Positions 25,500 to 36,320 are shown, counted from the first letter of the stretch. The stretch: 64,000 nucleotides of DNA from Spongilla lacustris (GCA_949361645.1 OX442426.1:3282673-3346672); one strand, 5' to 3'. Notes: generated from the letters alone by a model not told the origin. Numbers and translations: made by a program.

Positions 25500-25647
25500 G
25501 ACCAGGGGGAGGAGAGAGGTGGTCATGACCAGGGGGAGGAGAGAGGTGGTCATGACCAGGGAGGAGGGAGGTGGTCATGACCAGGGGGAGGAGAGAGGTG
25601 GTCATGACCAGGGGGAGGAGAGAGGTGGTCATGACCAGGGAGGAGGG
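25500..25647. repeat. GA-rich minisatellite, about 5.5 units of 25-27 bases
   Basis: Tandem units of the form ACCAGGGGGAGGAGAGAGG + TGGTCATG. The third and last units are shortened. The short ORF through it reads as repeated VVMTRGRRE and is not a gene. Confidence 0.9.
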
Positions 25648-25689
25648 GGGTGGCCATATTCTAAATGGAGAACAGTCATTTCACAGTCC

Positions 25690-25830
25690 ACCTGTAATAA
25701 TGTTCTATGATGGAAATGTGGCAAGTTATTTTGTTTCAGGTTGCCATGGTGACATGTACCCTGTTCCTTCTCCCCTACACCCTTGCATTCCAATCATTGA
25801 CAGGTACAGTGTGAAACTTCGATCTGGTTC
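25690..25830 (+). pseudogene. Fragment of the beta-helix multi-TM gene, inverted
   Basis: On the plus strand this reads MFYDGNVASYF, then scrambled frames over GCCATGGTGACATGTACCCT and CCAATCATTGACAGGTACAG. That is the region around residues 1165-1205 of the intact protein, with internal deletions. It lies opposite in orientation to the two large copies. Confidence 0.7.
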
Positions 25831-25999
25831 GCAAGGTTGCCAGCCACAATAGTTTCTACCTGGGAGCTTACTTTGCATTTGAATCATGCTATACTGATAT
25901 TTTTAATGAGAAATTTGCATTAAAATATCTCTTAGCTCCATCATGTCTGTACCTCGTAGTCAAAAAAGTTTATCTTTGAAACTGGATGGCCTTCAATTC

Positions 26000-26560
26000 C
26001 AGCAACTTATAGAAAGGTCCTCCTCACCTGCTGATAAAGCACATCTAGATTCAGTTTCAGCCAAGCATGTCACTTTCCGTAGCACCCTCCATTGAACCAG
26101 AGGAGTTCCATATTGCAGTGATAGCTAAATATCTCGTATGGTTCTCAGTGTGCACTATGCCCTGGTAGTTCTCTTGACCCCCCAGGCCACCATGCAACTA
26201 CTTGCAAAAGAGGGACTGATGTTATATTTCGTCACAACAATTGCAATTGTCGGGGTATCTTGCAGACTCATTCCACAATGCGCATTTGTCCAGGTTGGAG
26301 CAGGTGCAGGGCTCAGCATAGATCACTCCCAGCCAAGACCAGCAAATATTCTTGTTCAGGGCTGGGATCGGGAAAGCCAGCTGCCTTTGACATCTCTGTT
26401 GTCACACCACTAAAGTGAAATGTTTAGCCTGCAGTAGCAGGTGCAGCATGATGCAAAGAGTGTGGAATTGGGGTGGGTGTTCATCCCTCTTGTGGTAGAC
26501 TAGAGTCATATGCGGCAGCTAAGTTTGGACAGACCACGTGCAACGATTTCTAGTAACTAC
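26000..26560 (+). mobile_element. REL-nuclease-like retroelement fragment, copy e
   Basis: The duplication partner of copy c: VGAGAGLSIDHSQPRPANIL, QGWDRESQ, then degenerate. It lies about 330 bases beyond the 3' end of the intact beta-helix gene. Confidence 0.5.
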
Positions 26561-26886
26561 GATTTGTGTCTTAAGTCAGTCGACTTAAGTCACAATACCA
26601 CTGTCAATGTATGATTTTAACGCTATCAATTACTTTTCCACTTCAATCAGCGATTTAAACGAAACAACTCGGCAGCTGTGTGAATCAGGGTCTGGGAATG
26701 AAGTGTTATAAAATATCATGCACAAAACCTTAATAAAACATTATTGTTACATATTTGCACAGCCATAAACATTCACAGCAGTACTACGCCATTGAATTAG
26801 AATACAAATTTTAATGCACACAATAATTGTTATTGGCTATAGCTAGGGGTCTCAAAACACCGCAGAATTGATTAGAGAGTCAGTAA

Positions 26887-29800
26887 TTAATCTTCACACA
26901 ACAATGGCTCCCTCAAGTCAAAGATGAAAGAAGGCGCAGTTTTGGTGCTGACAGTTTTGGTGCTGCTGACATCATGCTGCTCTATAGGAACCTGTAATTT
27001 GCCATTTCTTTCAAACTTCTGTCTACACATCTTGCAAGCCTTGAGGATGAACACAGCGAGATGGTACAAGACAGTAGCCATTGACACCACGACATAGAGA
27101 CCCACCAAAACACCAACAGGTACTGCAGTCCACTTATTTTCGTCTGAACTCTGGTCTAGAATGTAAGACATTGACAGAGCTAGTGCAGTGTAGTTGAGCA
27201 GGTAAAACAGATCAAGACAATTGTACAATTGATTGTAGAAATTGATAGATCTGTTTTTATCTGTTGTTTGAAGTGGCTGTCCAAATGGATCCATTCTTGC
27301 CTGTACTACAGTGAACAAGATCACCATGGTAGCCTGGATAGACAGAAGCAGAGATGGCTTGTCAGAACTTAACACTGGATTTAAAATGTACATCACAACT
27401 AGAAGCCAAAGCCTTGCTCCCAGCCACCATCGCCACTCCCCCTTATAGGGGGCATAGTGGGCATCAATCATTGGTTTGATCTGATTGGTCTTCTTGTGTA
27501 GATAGTTGAACAGTCTGTTGTGTTCACTGTACCGCTCAATGATTGGAATTAAAGTGAGGGCAAACGTGTAGGGGAGGAGGAAGAGGGTGCATGTCACCAT
27601 GGCAGCCACAAACAAAGCAATATGCTTTCCATGTAGGTATTCCACATTTCCATCATAGAACCAGACATACATATCACCAGTGGGCAGGTAGACTGTGGAT
27701 AATGTGAAAATATCAATGACAGTTCTCAACAGTTTGGAATATGACAAGTAGATGAGAGTAGATAGGACACCAACTGCTCTTTCTCCTATTATGATGGGAA
27801 GTCTATGAAAACAGGATCTAGAGGAGGAGGTTGGAGATCTCTGAAGACAGTAGTGGCAGAGCACAATGACTGTCATGGTGAGGATGAGGAGGTAGGCTGG
27901 GAACACAAACTGAAGGCCAGCCTTGTCAGCATCATCCATACCATCATAGAAACACAGAGGGAGCCCAATGTCAAGGTTCACAAATGACACAATCACCTGC
28001 AATGGTCTCAAATTAGATTGGCTGAAAAAGATTGAAGTATTGACTTGAACAATGTTGGCATAGAAGATGAGCCCATAGAGTGTGCCTTGTGTTACACTGA
28101 GGTTGAGGAAGAACAGTGCTGCCACCAGTAAGACACCCAGCACTGCAAACATCACAAGTGTGATCAGCCACATATTAGAGCACACCCAACACTCGGAAGA
28201 ACCAAAGATCACACTCTGGTTACCAAGGCATTGACCACAAATAATACCAGTACGCCCTCCATTGCACAAGAACCCAGGCCTAGTGAGTAGCAGTTTTCTT
28301 ATGTCATTATTGCAGTAGTCCAAAGGACAGGTTGAAGCCAGTGCTGGATCAGTGTTATTGTATACACCAATCCAGTTATTTTTATTTCTAGTCACAGTGC
28401 CATCTGATGGATCACAGACCACTCCATGTGATATTAAGAACGGTGAACAGCCACACTCCATCCCACCAGTAGAAGAGCTGTTCATCAGTGTGAACCCTGG
28501 CTCACATGGTAATAGCTGGACCTCAATAAGTGTTGGAAGATTAGTGGGATAACTAGACAGAAGGAGTTTAGCTGAAGCCATTTCTGCTCCATAGATTTGG
28601 TACTCTATTGTACCACATACTGTTCCTATCCACTGAGCTTTCTGTGTAGGTCCAAGGGTTATGTTTTGAGATGTAATGCCCTTGGTATCAATTAGTGTGT
28701 AAATTACACTGGGTGATGGGCTACCTCCATCATCTACTGAAGTAACATTAAGGCCCACAGTCCTACCAGGATATGTGGTAATCTTTCCTTCAAACTGACT
28801 CATGATATTGCACAGTTTAGGATCACTGCAGCCACACAGCTGCACATATGCTGGAAAGGAGAGTACTTGGGTGTCATTGGCATCTTCTGGTAATGGAGTA
28901 GTGCTGAAATAGTCAGTGAGGTTTTGAGATTTGCTAGCGGCAGTGATGAAATTACCAGTGCTTAAAACCCCAATGCAGTAAGTGCATTTATAAATGGGCG
29001 TGGCATATACAGCATGACCACCTTGTTGGGCATGGTTAGCAGTGAACTTGACGGAGAACATGTTGGTATTAAATGCACAATCATCAGAGCTGTTGCACGC
29101 TTTTTTCAAACGTATTGAACACTTCTTTAAATTTGAAGCAGGCTGTGTGAGCTCACCTGTGTCCCCATTATTGTATATAGCACCACCAAATCCAGTTGCC
29201 ACATTTCTAGAGAATTCTACATCACAATTTTCATAGAAGTACAGTGGGACATTGTTAGACAGACTTATGGCCCCTCCATTCACTCCTGTGTTATTTGTGA
29301 ACGATATGTTACCATGCAGCTGAAGAAAACCATTTGTTCCTTGAATGGCTCCGAGGGGATAGTTAGATGAGAACTGACTTCCTGTGATGGTATTTCCTAT
29401 GATATCCACCATCATTCCAGAAGAGTAAATGGCCCCTCCCATTGTCTCATTGTAGTCATTACAAGAACAGTGGTTATCTTCTACAATCACATCTTGGAGA
29501 ATGAGGTTACCCAATGGCTCAGTATCTGAGGTAAGGAAACTAGAAATAAAGACAATCATCGGAATATAACTATTAATGGCATAGACTGCTGCTCCTCCAT
29601 CTGCTGCGTTGTTGGTAAAGTTTGACCCATTGATCAGTATTGAGCTGATTGAAATGATAAAAATAGCTCCTCCAATAGTAGCACTGTTGTTCTGAAATTT
29701 GGAGTATGTGATGCTAAGATAACCTGTTGGCCCAGTCAGTGTCATATTATTGTTCTGAATGTTGCTCAACATTCCAAACCAAGCAAGTACAGCACCACCA

Positions 29801-31155
29801 CCAATAGTAGCACTGTTGTTCTGAAATAGGCATTCTGAGATCGTAATGTTCCCTGTTGCTTCAGGCTTTACTACTATTAACCATTTTTTTGCCCGAATAT
29901 TACCCTGGACTGAAATCCAACACACAGCGCCAGCATAAAGCGCTATGTTGTCCTCAAATGGGCATTTTGTGAAGCTAACATCACCTATTATTCCATACAA
30001 CACCACACCACCACCACCACCATTAATAGCACTGTTATACTGAAATTTATTATTTGTGATGCTAACACCACCAGTTAAAAATAGAAGTACAGCACCACCA
30101 CCTCCACTAACAGCACCACCACTAACACCAGTTGTAGCACTGTTGTTCTGAAATGTGCAGTCTAAGATGCTAACCTTTCCTGTAAATTCAAACATACCAA
30201 CACCACCACCACCACCAACTTTAACAGTAGCTCTGTTATTCTGAAATGTGCAGTTTTCAATGTTAGCCTCACCTGTTAGGCTATAATATAACAGTACTGC
30301 ACCCCCACCACCACTAAGAGCATCATCACCACGAGGAGCAACAGTAGCACTATTGTTCAGAAATTTGCAATTTATGATGCTAAATATTCTCAAGCCTACA
30401 CCACTAACAGCACCACCACCACCACCACCTTTAAGAGCAATACTTACACTGTTGTCCTGAAATAGGCAGTTTGATATGTTAACCTCACCTGTTGAGTTTT
30501 CAAAGAATACAGCACCACCACCACCACCATATGTATTAGTAACACTGTTGTCCTGAAAAAGGCAGTTTGAGATGCTAACCTCACCTGTTGAACCTTCAAA
30601 TAATACAGCACCACCACCACCATCATATGCATTAGTAACCCTGTTGTTCTGAAATAGGCAGTTTGAGATGCTAACCTCACCTGTTGAGCCTTCAAAGAAT
30701 ACAGCACCACCACCCCCACCACCATATGTATTAGTAATACCGTTGTTCTGAAATGTGCAGTTTGTGATGCTGACCGAGATGTTACTTGATTGTGACCATA
30801 TCGCTCTATTTGAACTATCCTTAAAAGTGCAGTTTGCGATGAGGACATTTTCGATTGATGCAAAGTTTATTCCACAGTTAATGAATGTTATTCCTTCTAT
30901 GGTCAACTGTTGTGCTGACATGAATTCAAACACTGCACCTTCTCCTTCGCAACGAACTATGGTGTTTGAAGACCCCGTTATCGCAATGTAGCTTCCATTG
31001 GAAATGTTGCAGAGCAGTCCTGAAGATATGCGCGTATCATTGGACATGAGCGGTCCGCTGCAGAGCTCTCGGTAGTCCTGTAGAGCATAGCCAGCTGCAG
31101 GTAGAATAGTAGCAACACTTCCAAGAACAAATAAAGCAAAGAACATTTGAACCAT
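26887..31155 (-). CDS. Beta-helix ectodomain, multi-TM surface protein (intact copy)
   Basis: An uninterrupted, apparently intronless ORF of 1422 aa. Residues 1-22 (MVQMFFALFVLGSVATILPA) form a signal peptide. Residues about 90-790 are serial beta-helix (pectin-lyase/PMP-like) coils, with the repeated patterns ISNC.FQNN, GGGGAV and FTNN.A..GGA and many N-glycosylation sites. Three near-identical GGGGAVFFEGSTGEVSISNC units lie near 140-235. A Cys-rich juxtamembrane block follows (GFLCNGGRTGIICGQC, then SSECWVC, to about 995). After it come roughly eight or nine TM helices (about 995-1390), with the conserved blocks CFYDGMDDADKAGLQFVFP, WFYDGNVEYLHGKH and APYKGEWRWWLGARLW, and a short cytoplasmic tail. 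I recall this architecture as an uncharacterised family in marine invertebrates. A receptor or adhesion role is inference. It may be transcribed from the short AT-rich region just upstream. Confidence 0.85.
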   Translation of the reverse strand: MVQMFFALFVLGSVATILPAAGYALQDYRELCSGPLMSNDTRISSGLLCNISNGSYIAITGSSNTIVRCEGEGAVFEFMSAQQLTIEGITFINCGINFASIENVLIANCTFKDSSNRAIWSQSSNISVSITNCTFQNNGITNTYGGGGGGAVFFEGSTGEVSISNCLFQNNRVTNAYDGGGGAVLFEGSTGEVSISNCLFQDNSVTNTYGGGGGAVFFENSTGEVNISNCLFQDNSVSIALKGGGGGGAVSGVGLRIFSIINCKFLNNSATVAPRGDDALSGGGGAVLLYYSLTGEANIENCTFQNNRATVKVGGGGGVGMFEFTGKVSILDCTFQNNSATTGVSGGAVSGGGGAVLLFLTGGVSITNNKFQYNSAINGGGGGVVLYGIIGDVSFTKCPFEDNIALYAGAVCWISVQGNIRAKKWLIVVKPEATGNITISECLFQNNSATIGGGAVLAWFGMLSNIQNNNMTLTGPTGYLSITYSKFQNNSATIGGAIFIISISSILINGSNFTNNAADGGAAVYAINSYIPMIVFISSFLTSDTEPLGNLILQDVIVEDNHCSCNDYNETMGGAIYSSGMMVDIIGNTITGSQFSSNYPLGAIQGTNGFLQLHGNISFTNNTGVNGGAISLSNNVPLYFYENCDVEFSRNVATGFGGAIYNNGDTGELTQPASNLKKCSIRLKKACNSSDDCAFNTNMFSVKFTANHAQQGGHAVYATPIYKCTYCIGVLSTGNFITAASKSQNLTDYFSTTPLPEDANDTQVLSFPAYVQLCGCSDPKLCNIMSQFEGKITTYPGRTVGLNVTSVDDGGSPSPSVIYTLIDTKGITSQNITLGPTQKAQWIGTVCGTIEYQIYGAEMASAKLLLSSYPTNLPTLIEVQLLPCEPGFTLMNSSSTGGMECGCSPFLISHGVVCDPSDGTVTRNKNNWIGVYNNTDPALASTCPLDYCNNDIRKLLLTRPGFLCNGGRTGIICGQCLGNQSVIFGSSECWVCSNMWLITLVMFAVLGVLLVAALFFLNLSVTQGTLYGLIFYANIVQVNTSIFFSQSNLRPLQVIVSFVNLDIGLPLCFYDGMDDADKAGLQFVFPAYLLILTMTVIVLCHYCLQRSPTSSSRSCFHRLPIIIGERAVGVLSTLIYLSYSKLLRTVIDIFTLSTVYLPTGDMYVWFYDGNVEYLHGKHIALFVAAMVTCTLFLLPYTFALTLIPIIERYSEHNRLFNYLHKKTNQIKPMIDAHYAPYKGEWRWWLGARLWLLVVMYILNPVLSSDKPSLLLSIQATMVILFTVVQARMDPFGQPLQTTDKNRSINFYNQLYNCLDLFYLLNYTALALSMSYILDQSSDENKWTAVPVGVLVGLYVVVSMATVLYHLAVFILKACKMCRQKFERNGKLQVPIEQHDVSSTKTVSTKTAPSFIFDLREPLLCED

Positions 31156-31231
31156 CGTTTTTACTGGAGTAAAGTGGAGAACTGATATATATAACTTGAT
31201 ATTATAGTATCGGGTATAATTATAGATAATT

Positions 31232-31297
31232 GCTCACGTACGTAGGCGTGGGGCTCACGTACGTAGGCGTGGGGCTCACGTACGTAGGCGTGGGGCT
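31232..31297. repeat. Triplicated 22-base unit upstream of the intact gene
   Basis: Three head-to-tail copies of GCTCACGTACGTAGGCGTGG plus GG, about 80 bases upstream of the start codon. The matching region of the dead unit (about 22550) has one copy. Unit-copy change in a probable promoter region; regulatory meaning is unknown. Confidence 0.75.
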
Positions 31298-31491
31298 GAC
31301 GTGACCACCCCACACACTGTTCAAAAGTGTCATTGTATGATACAGACATTTATCCCTCTGTTTATCGGGGCGAAAGAAGGCTTAGGAGGTTAGTTTATTA
31401 TGCCCTGCATGTAGTTATGATTTGTCTGAAAATTTATATATACATCTGCAGTAATCATGCAGATGTGTTAGAACTGAAGTAACAAGCAAAA

Positions 31492-31620
31492 TTATATATA
31501 GGACATGCATTGGCTGCCAACCACTGGGTAATTACTTAGAAATTCAACAGCTCCGTCTCCAAGTGCTGCAGCATTGCAAGCACCTTCCAACTCTTCTTCA
31601 CTTCCCTGCAGCAGGTACGT
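31492..31620 (-). pseudogene. Broken copy of the ankyrin-like exon
   Basis: This matches 22743-22981 over GSEEELEGACNAAALGDG and VEFLSNYPVVGSQ but runs into TAA after MSYI. Upstream it is cut by the large insertion starting at about 31649. Confidence 0.5.
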
Positions 31621-32404
31621 TGTTATATTTGCACATGCACATATATGTGACCGGCAGAGGCGGATATTGGGGGGGGGGGGGGGGGAGGGGACCCCACTTG
31701 GAACCATTGATGAATATAATTAGCCCACATCGCGCACATATAAATGTAATTACATGTATAGTACCGTATGCTTTGAAGCGATTTCGTCACCCCATACACC
31801 AGTATGAACCGAAACGTAAATGTATATAGGACCTTATACTCACCAAACAGAATTTTATTTGCCTTGAATTGTAAGATATGATTGACCATACGCGGTAGTA
31901 AGGCCCGCCAGACTAGTTTACATATTTTGCAAAAGGCTGGATCAGGGTTGCCAAAGGCCAACACGGCCTGACAGGTCGGCCTGCCAGGCCATACTGTCCA
32001 CTTGGCCTGGCAGGTCAGACCCTGACCTGACAGGCTTGGATCCACCCACAAGGCAAGAAGATTGTCGCATCATGCATGCACCAGCAATTGTACATTATGG
32101 CGTTATATATCATGATCATCTTAATTTGTTAACTCTATATGTGTGCTTTGACTGATTTTGCGCGCCCTGACTTAGTTATAGAAAGCTATTTAAATCACTG
32201 ATTGTGTGTGTTATAGGCAGTATGTATTCTGGTATTCAAATCTATACTTTCGTGTAGCATTATAAATGTAAACTGCTTGCTCACATATAGGGCAGTATAG
32301 GCCCAAGCACATTTCAGTGTCAAGTGTTCCACATTACATGCATATACCCTGTCACATATTGTTGCAACAAGCAACCCTTTTTATGGGTGAAGGGGTAGTG
32401 GGTG

Positions 32405-32439
<35 letters not shown>

Positions 32440-32947
32440 GAAGGGAATAAACTGGCTAGCAATTCTCAACCCTTTTAGCATGATGTGGTTCATTGATCAT
32501 GATGTGGGATACAAATTCCTGTTCCAAGTGATTAACATGTACGTGGTGCATTAGAGAAGTCATGCAAATAATTAATTCTTTAGCATGGTCAGTTGTGCAC
32601 GGGACTGAGAAACTCACTTTGTATAGTAACCACAAATGTTACTTAATAGTTAGTGTTTTGTTTTGTACTCATCTATACATATTGGCATAATAAGATAGTA
32701 AGCAGCAATTAAAGTGTAGAAATCTAATAGGCCAGGCCTGTTTGAGAGCACTAAATACTAGCCTCGTCGCCAGGCTCTGTTTTTTATAAGTTGCGGGGGC
32801 GAAAAACAGGGCCTGGCAGGGTCCTAGTGCGCATGCGCTGGTCATTACTAATACGCTTGGTAATCGCATACTGTTGTAATTTTTGTTTGTAAACCTTTCC
32901 GTATACGATCTCGTACTCAGCGTAAACTCTTCCTCGTCCCAGACTGT

Positions 32948-33343
32948 CGTATATGTAGAGTTTCGTACGTCGACTTACTACCCCTGCTCCTTAGACCGCC
33001 TCTACGATTGGTACGTGTAGGCTGGCCACCTCACGCTACTTGCCATCTTTAGCCGAAGCCACAATGCTGACAACCTATTTTACTCTCGTGGTGCGCACTC
33101 ATTGGAACTACCTACATTTGGAAAACTATTGGTGACGAGGTATCGACGGATAAGGCCTTTGTGCCAAGTGTTGGGTATTTCAAATGAGTGCGCACCACGA
33201 GAGTACAAGTAGGTTATCAGCATTGTGGCTTCGGCTAAAGGTGGCAAGTAGCGTGAGGTGGCCAGCCTACACGTACCAATCGTAGAGGTAAGAACTTGGT
33301 CCACGGAGCAAGGGTAGTAAGTCGACGTACGAAACTCTACATA
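32948..33343. repeat. Palindrome inside the foldback transposon (first)
   Basis: Left arm 32948-33105 and right arm about 33183-33343 are inverted copies, sharing GCTGGCCACCTCACGCTACT and GAGTGCGCACCACGAGAG on opposite strands, with a spacer of about 77 bases. Confidence 0.8.
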
Positions 33344-33628
33344 CAAGATATAAAAAACATTCTCTCTGAGAAAGGTAGTGGTATATAGGATTTGAAAGAA
33401 ATGGTGGTGTAAAAAGGAAGGGAACAAGGGATTCATGCAGAGGAGATACAATGATTATTCCTATATTTAGCAACATAATAGTAATGACGTTCTATACAGT
33501 GCTAAATATAGGAATAATCATTGTATCTCCTCTGCATGAATCCCTTGTTCCCTTCCTTTTTACACCACCATTTCTTTCAAATCCTATATACCACTACCTT
33601 TCTCAGAGAGAATGTTTTTTATATCTTG
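33344..33628. repeat. Palindrome inside the foldback transposon (second)
   Basis: Arms of about 125 bases surround a spacer of about 30 bases. The left arm reads AACATTCTCTCTGAGAAAGG onward and the right arm its complement. It is related to the palindrome at 48556-48823 and to single arms near 10880 and 49390. Confidence 0.85.
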
Positions 33629-33762
33629 TTTCATTCTTTTTTTTTAAATAAGTGACTACTAGTATATAGGTATACATGTAGTACAATGTTGAATACGATT
33701 GTACGATAAAATCCAGCCGTTGTAATTCCCACGTTTATTGCCTAGCAACACAATGTTTACAG

Positions 33763-34121
33763 TTATGTTACATTTGCAGCTGTTCCATTAGTTCGAAACT
33801 CACGCGCCAAGCTTTCCCTCTTAGAAGCTCGTTTCTGGTCTGAGTTCAGTTCATAACGTCGCTTCTTAGAAGCTCGCACCGCAACAGAATTCTTTTCCTG
33901 TTGCCACCTCTTAGAAGCTCGGTTCGACTCCAGATTTGCTCTGTACATGTCACGAGCTGAGCCTCAGCAGACGCCCGCCTTTGTTCAGCATCAGCATCGT
34001 ACCGGTACCGAACTCGGGAGGACTCTAACTCATAGTCTCGATGTAGGAGGTATTCCTCTAGTCGCATAGCTTTCCTCTTTCGTAGCCGTAAACGGTAAAG
34101 GCATTTTGACAAATACAACAT
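33763..34121 (-). pseudogene. Basic repeat-rich peptide remnant of a transposon ORF
   Basis: Two overlapping minus-strand frames give MLYLSKCLYRLRLRKRKAMR and RYRYDADAEQRRAS, then after a frameshift NLESNRASKRWQQEKN and KKRRYELNSDQKRASKRE. The repeated (E/D)..RAS.RxxY pattern resembles Lys/Arg-rich N-terminal repeats seen ahead of helicase-type ORFs in some invertebrate mobile elements (recollection, not verified). It is the only protein-like content of the foldback transposon. Confidence 0.35.
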
Positions 34122-34438
34122 CGCTAGCTAAAAATGGTGAGCAAAACTAAAAACACAAACGAAACTCACACCTGTAAGTGTTCCATACCAATCATACACA
34201 ATCCACAATTCTGAAGCATTGTCATGGAAACGGTTTTAATATAGCTAACTCTCTATATTACGTGAGATTACGTACTGATATCTTGGCGCGCGAGAACAGC
34301 TGCAAATTACGTATATTGGTTACATGCTTTATTTATATATCTGATACCTGAAGATGTATTGTCAGATTTTTCTACGATTTTAGGTGTAACTGGCGCTCTT
34401 TAAAACCTTTCCTATCTCGAGTTATACTCACCCATAAA

Positions 34439-34465
34439 GACGACGACGACGACGACGACGACGAC
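34439..34465. repeat. (ACG)n microsatellite
   Basis: Nine ACG trinucleotides within the foldback transposon. Confidence 0.9.
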
Positions 34466-35005
34466 TATGGACAAATTACGGTCTGGGAACGAGAACTACG
34501 AGCTTTTTTGTTCTCTTAAAGTACACGGTCTAGCGACTTGAACAAAACATGAAAATGATCGTCTTTCCATTGTGGATCGATAGCAATAAAGAGCTGCACT
34601 ATCCGTTTCTCGGTTCGTGAGTTATACGCGGGACGCGTTTTTTTTACGCTGAGAACGAGATGGTGTACGGAAAGGTTTACAAACGAAAATTACAACAGTA
34701 TGCGATTACCAAGCGTATTGGTAATGGCTAGCGCATGCACGCTAGTACCAGGCCCTGTTTTTCGCCCCCGCAACTTATAAAAAAACAGGGCCTGGGGACG
34801 AGGCTAACGAAATACGTTCTTTTAATACATTAAAGTCCAGCATCTGCTATTTTTAAACGATTTCAACTTCGAGATCACTAATATTGTATGAAATGCTCCA
34901 GCTTCTGGGGCTCCGCCCCAGACCCCGATATATATATGATGTTATTGATGCGTGCATGTAGTCTGGCTAGCGTGCATGGGGACGCACGTACATGTATATG
35001 GACAT

Positions 35006-35119
35006 TAGTCTCGGCCCCAGACCCAACGGACGCAGCTGCGGATGGATTACATCACCGCTACGCATAGCGGTGATGTAATCCATCCGCAGCTGCGTCTGTT
35101 GGGTCTGGGGCCGAGACTA
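35006..35119. repeat. 114-base near-perfect palindrome
   Basis: The arms run TAGTCTCGGCCCCAGACCCA and on to a central CCGCTACGCATAGCGG, then the complement. Only a few mismatches are visible (for example GGACG against CGTCT). There is no loop to speak of. Confidence 0.92.
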
Positions 35120-35319
35120 TATGGACATATACACCGTTAAGTAATTCACTATCGGCGTGGCTAATTAATCTTTTCGATATTAACACTACTTGTGATACAA
35201 AAAAATTCTGGGGCTAAGCCCCAGACCCCTAAGGAAGCGTCACCTCCTGCCCCGCCCCTTCATCAAATTCATATTGGACACCCCCCTCTCCGAATTCCTC
35301 CGTCCGCCCCTGTTATGTC

Positions 35320-36009
35320 CTAGTACATTGAGTTTGTAGAAGACTCATTTTCTGACTTCAATAAAAGGATCACACATGGATGGCAAAACGTTGGTTGCAC
35401 AGCTGAACCTAATTCCCGGGCAGTCTTGAAATGTAAAAAAAAAAAATGCTGAAAACAGTAGCATTATCTCTATTCAGAGGTAATAAAATTGCAGTTCACT
35501 CTGTCCTATTATAACATCTAGTGATGTGGCAAAACCTACCTGAGGTCAAGCATGACGCAGAAAAGACTCACTGGCCATATTTTTTAAAACACTTTGAATC
35601 AATAAACGATGCAAGGATTTGAGACGTGATTTTTTGCTAATTGGTTTAAATTTCATGTATATAAGTTGTTTGTACATGTACTTGTTTGCATGGAATCATT
35701 TATTAAAATGTTGGATGTGTGAGCCATATGCACTCAAATCAGTTAAATGACCTGCCCACTTTAAAGTACATTGTACAATGTACATGTATTGTTGCATCAG
35801 TGTCACTCAACATGTATGGTTTACCCCACTAACAGCCAATTACTGATTACTACTTGCATGCATTAGAGTTTCTCCCACATCAAAAATGTGCTCACCTAGT
35901 GTGGGACCTTGGTAACAGTTATGCAGTGTTGCAAGAATTTGAAGACTTGTACTACTTCCTTCTAATTAGCATACTCCTCCGCCTCCTTGTCCATCTCAAG
36001 GATAAAGCC
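35320..36009. other. Second-unit copy of the duplicated flank
   Basis: This resumes the match to 22950-23990 after the 3.7 kb insertion. No coding signal is shared between the two copies. Confidence 0.5.
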
Positions 36010-36320
36010 TGCATGCTGCATTTTACCTTACTGTGACTTCTCTGCTTAACCCATCCTTTCCCTCTGAAGTAGTACTCATAACAGGTCAGCAGCAGTTACT
36101 GTATTATGAGCTAGGGCATTCCCCTTGCTTGTGGCAGAGTCATATAGAGCTTGGGGCAAAGATGCTGTTCAATTTTTTTCTTGACTTGCATCACACCTTG
36201 CCACAAGGACAACACCCCCAAGTCCAAGGTGGTCACCTCAATATGACTCTTGTGCAGGCCAATGCTCGGGCTATTCCTATTATGGGGTGGATGCTCGCTG
36301 CAGGAGGGGGGATAGTTTCT
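36010..36320 (+). mobile_element. REL-nuclease-like retroelement fragment, copy f
   Basis: A degenerate partner of copy d. Recognisable only by alignment to it and by the end block VQANARAIPIMGWM. Confidence 0.4.

Larger units (their letters stand above)
32759..34806. mobile_element. Foldback transposon with long TIRs and 9-base TSD
   Basis: The ends TAGCCTCGTCGCCAGGC and GCCTGGGGACGAGGCTA begin inverted repeats of about 150 bases. The flanks are ACTAAATAC and ACGAAATAC, 9 bases with one mismatch. A 9-base duplication with long TIRs is typical of Mutator-like elements. A 195-base relative of one end lies at 47690-47884. Confidence 0.65.
31649..35313. mobile_element. 3.7 kb composite TIR insertion in the second unit
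   Basis: Compared with the first unit (near 22945-22955), the sequence between two TATGT words (31644-31648 and 35314-35318) is extra. Near the ends are CAGAGGCGGATATTGGGGG and, inverted, CCTCCGTCCGCCCCTG, matching the hAT-like terminus at 20265. Six extra bases precede the left CAG. The interior is a nest of other elements: a foldback transposon, two large palindromes and one 114-base palindrome. Confidence 0.6.

Noticed and set aside
25500..25647. CRISPR-like array
   Set aside because: Units are directly tandem without spacers, and the DNA is from an animal nucleus. It is a minisatellite.
33763..34121. Host nuclear protein with basic repeats
   Set aside because: It is frameshifted and lies wholly inside a foldback transposon, so it was listed as a transposon remnant.
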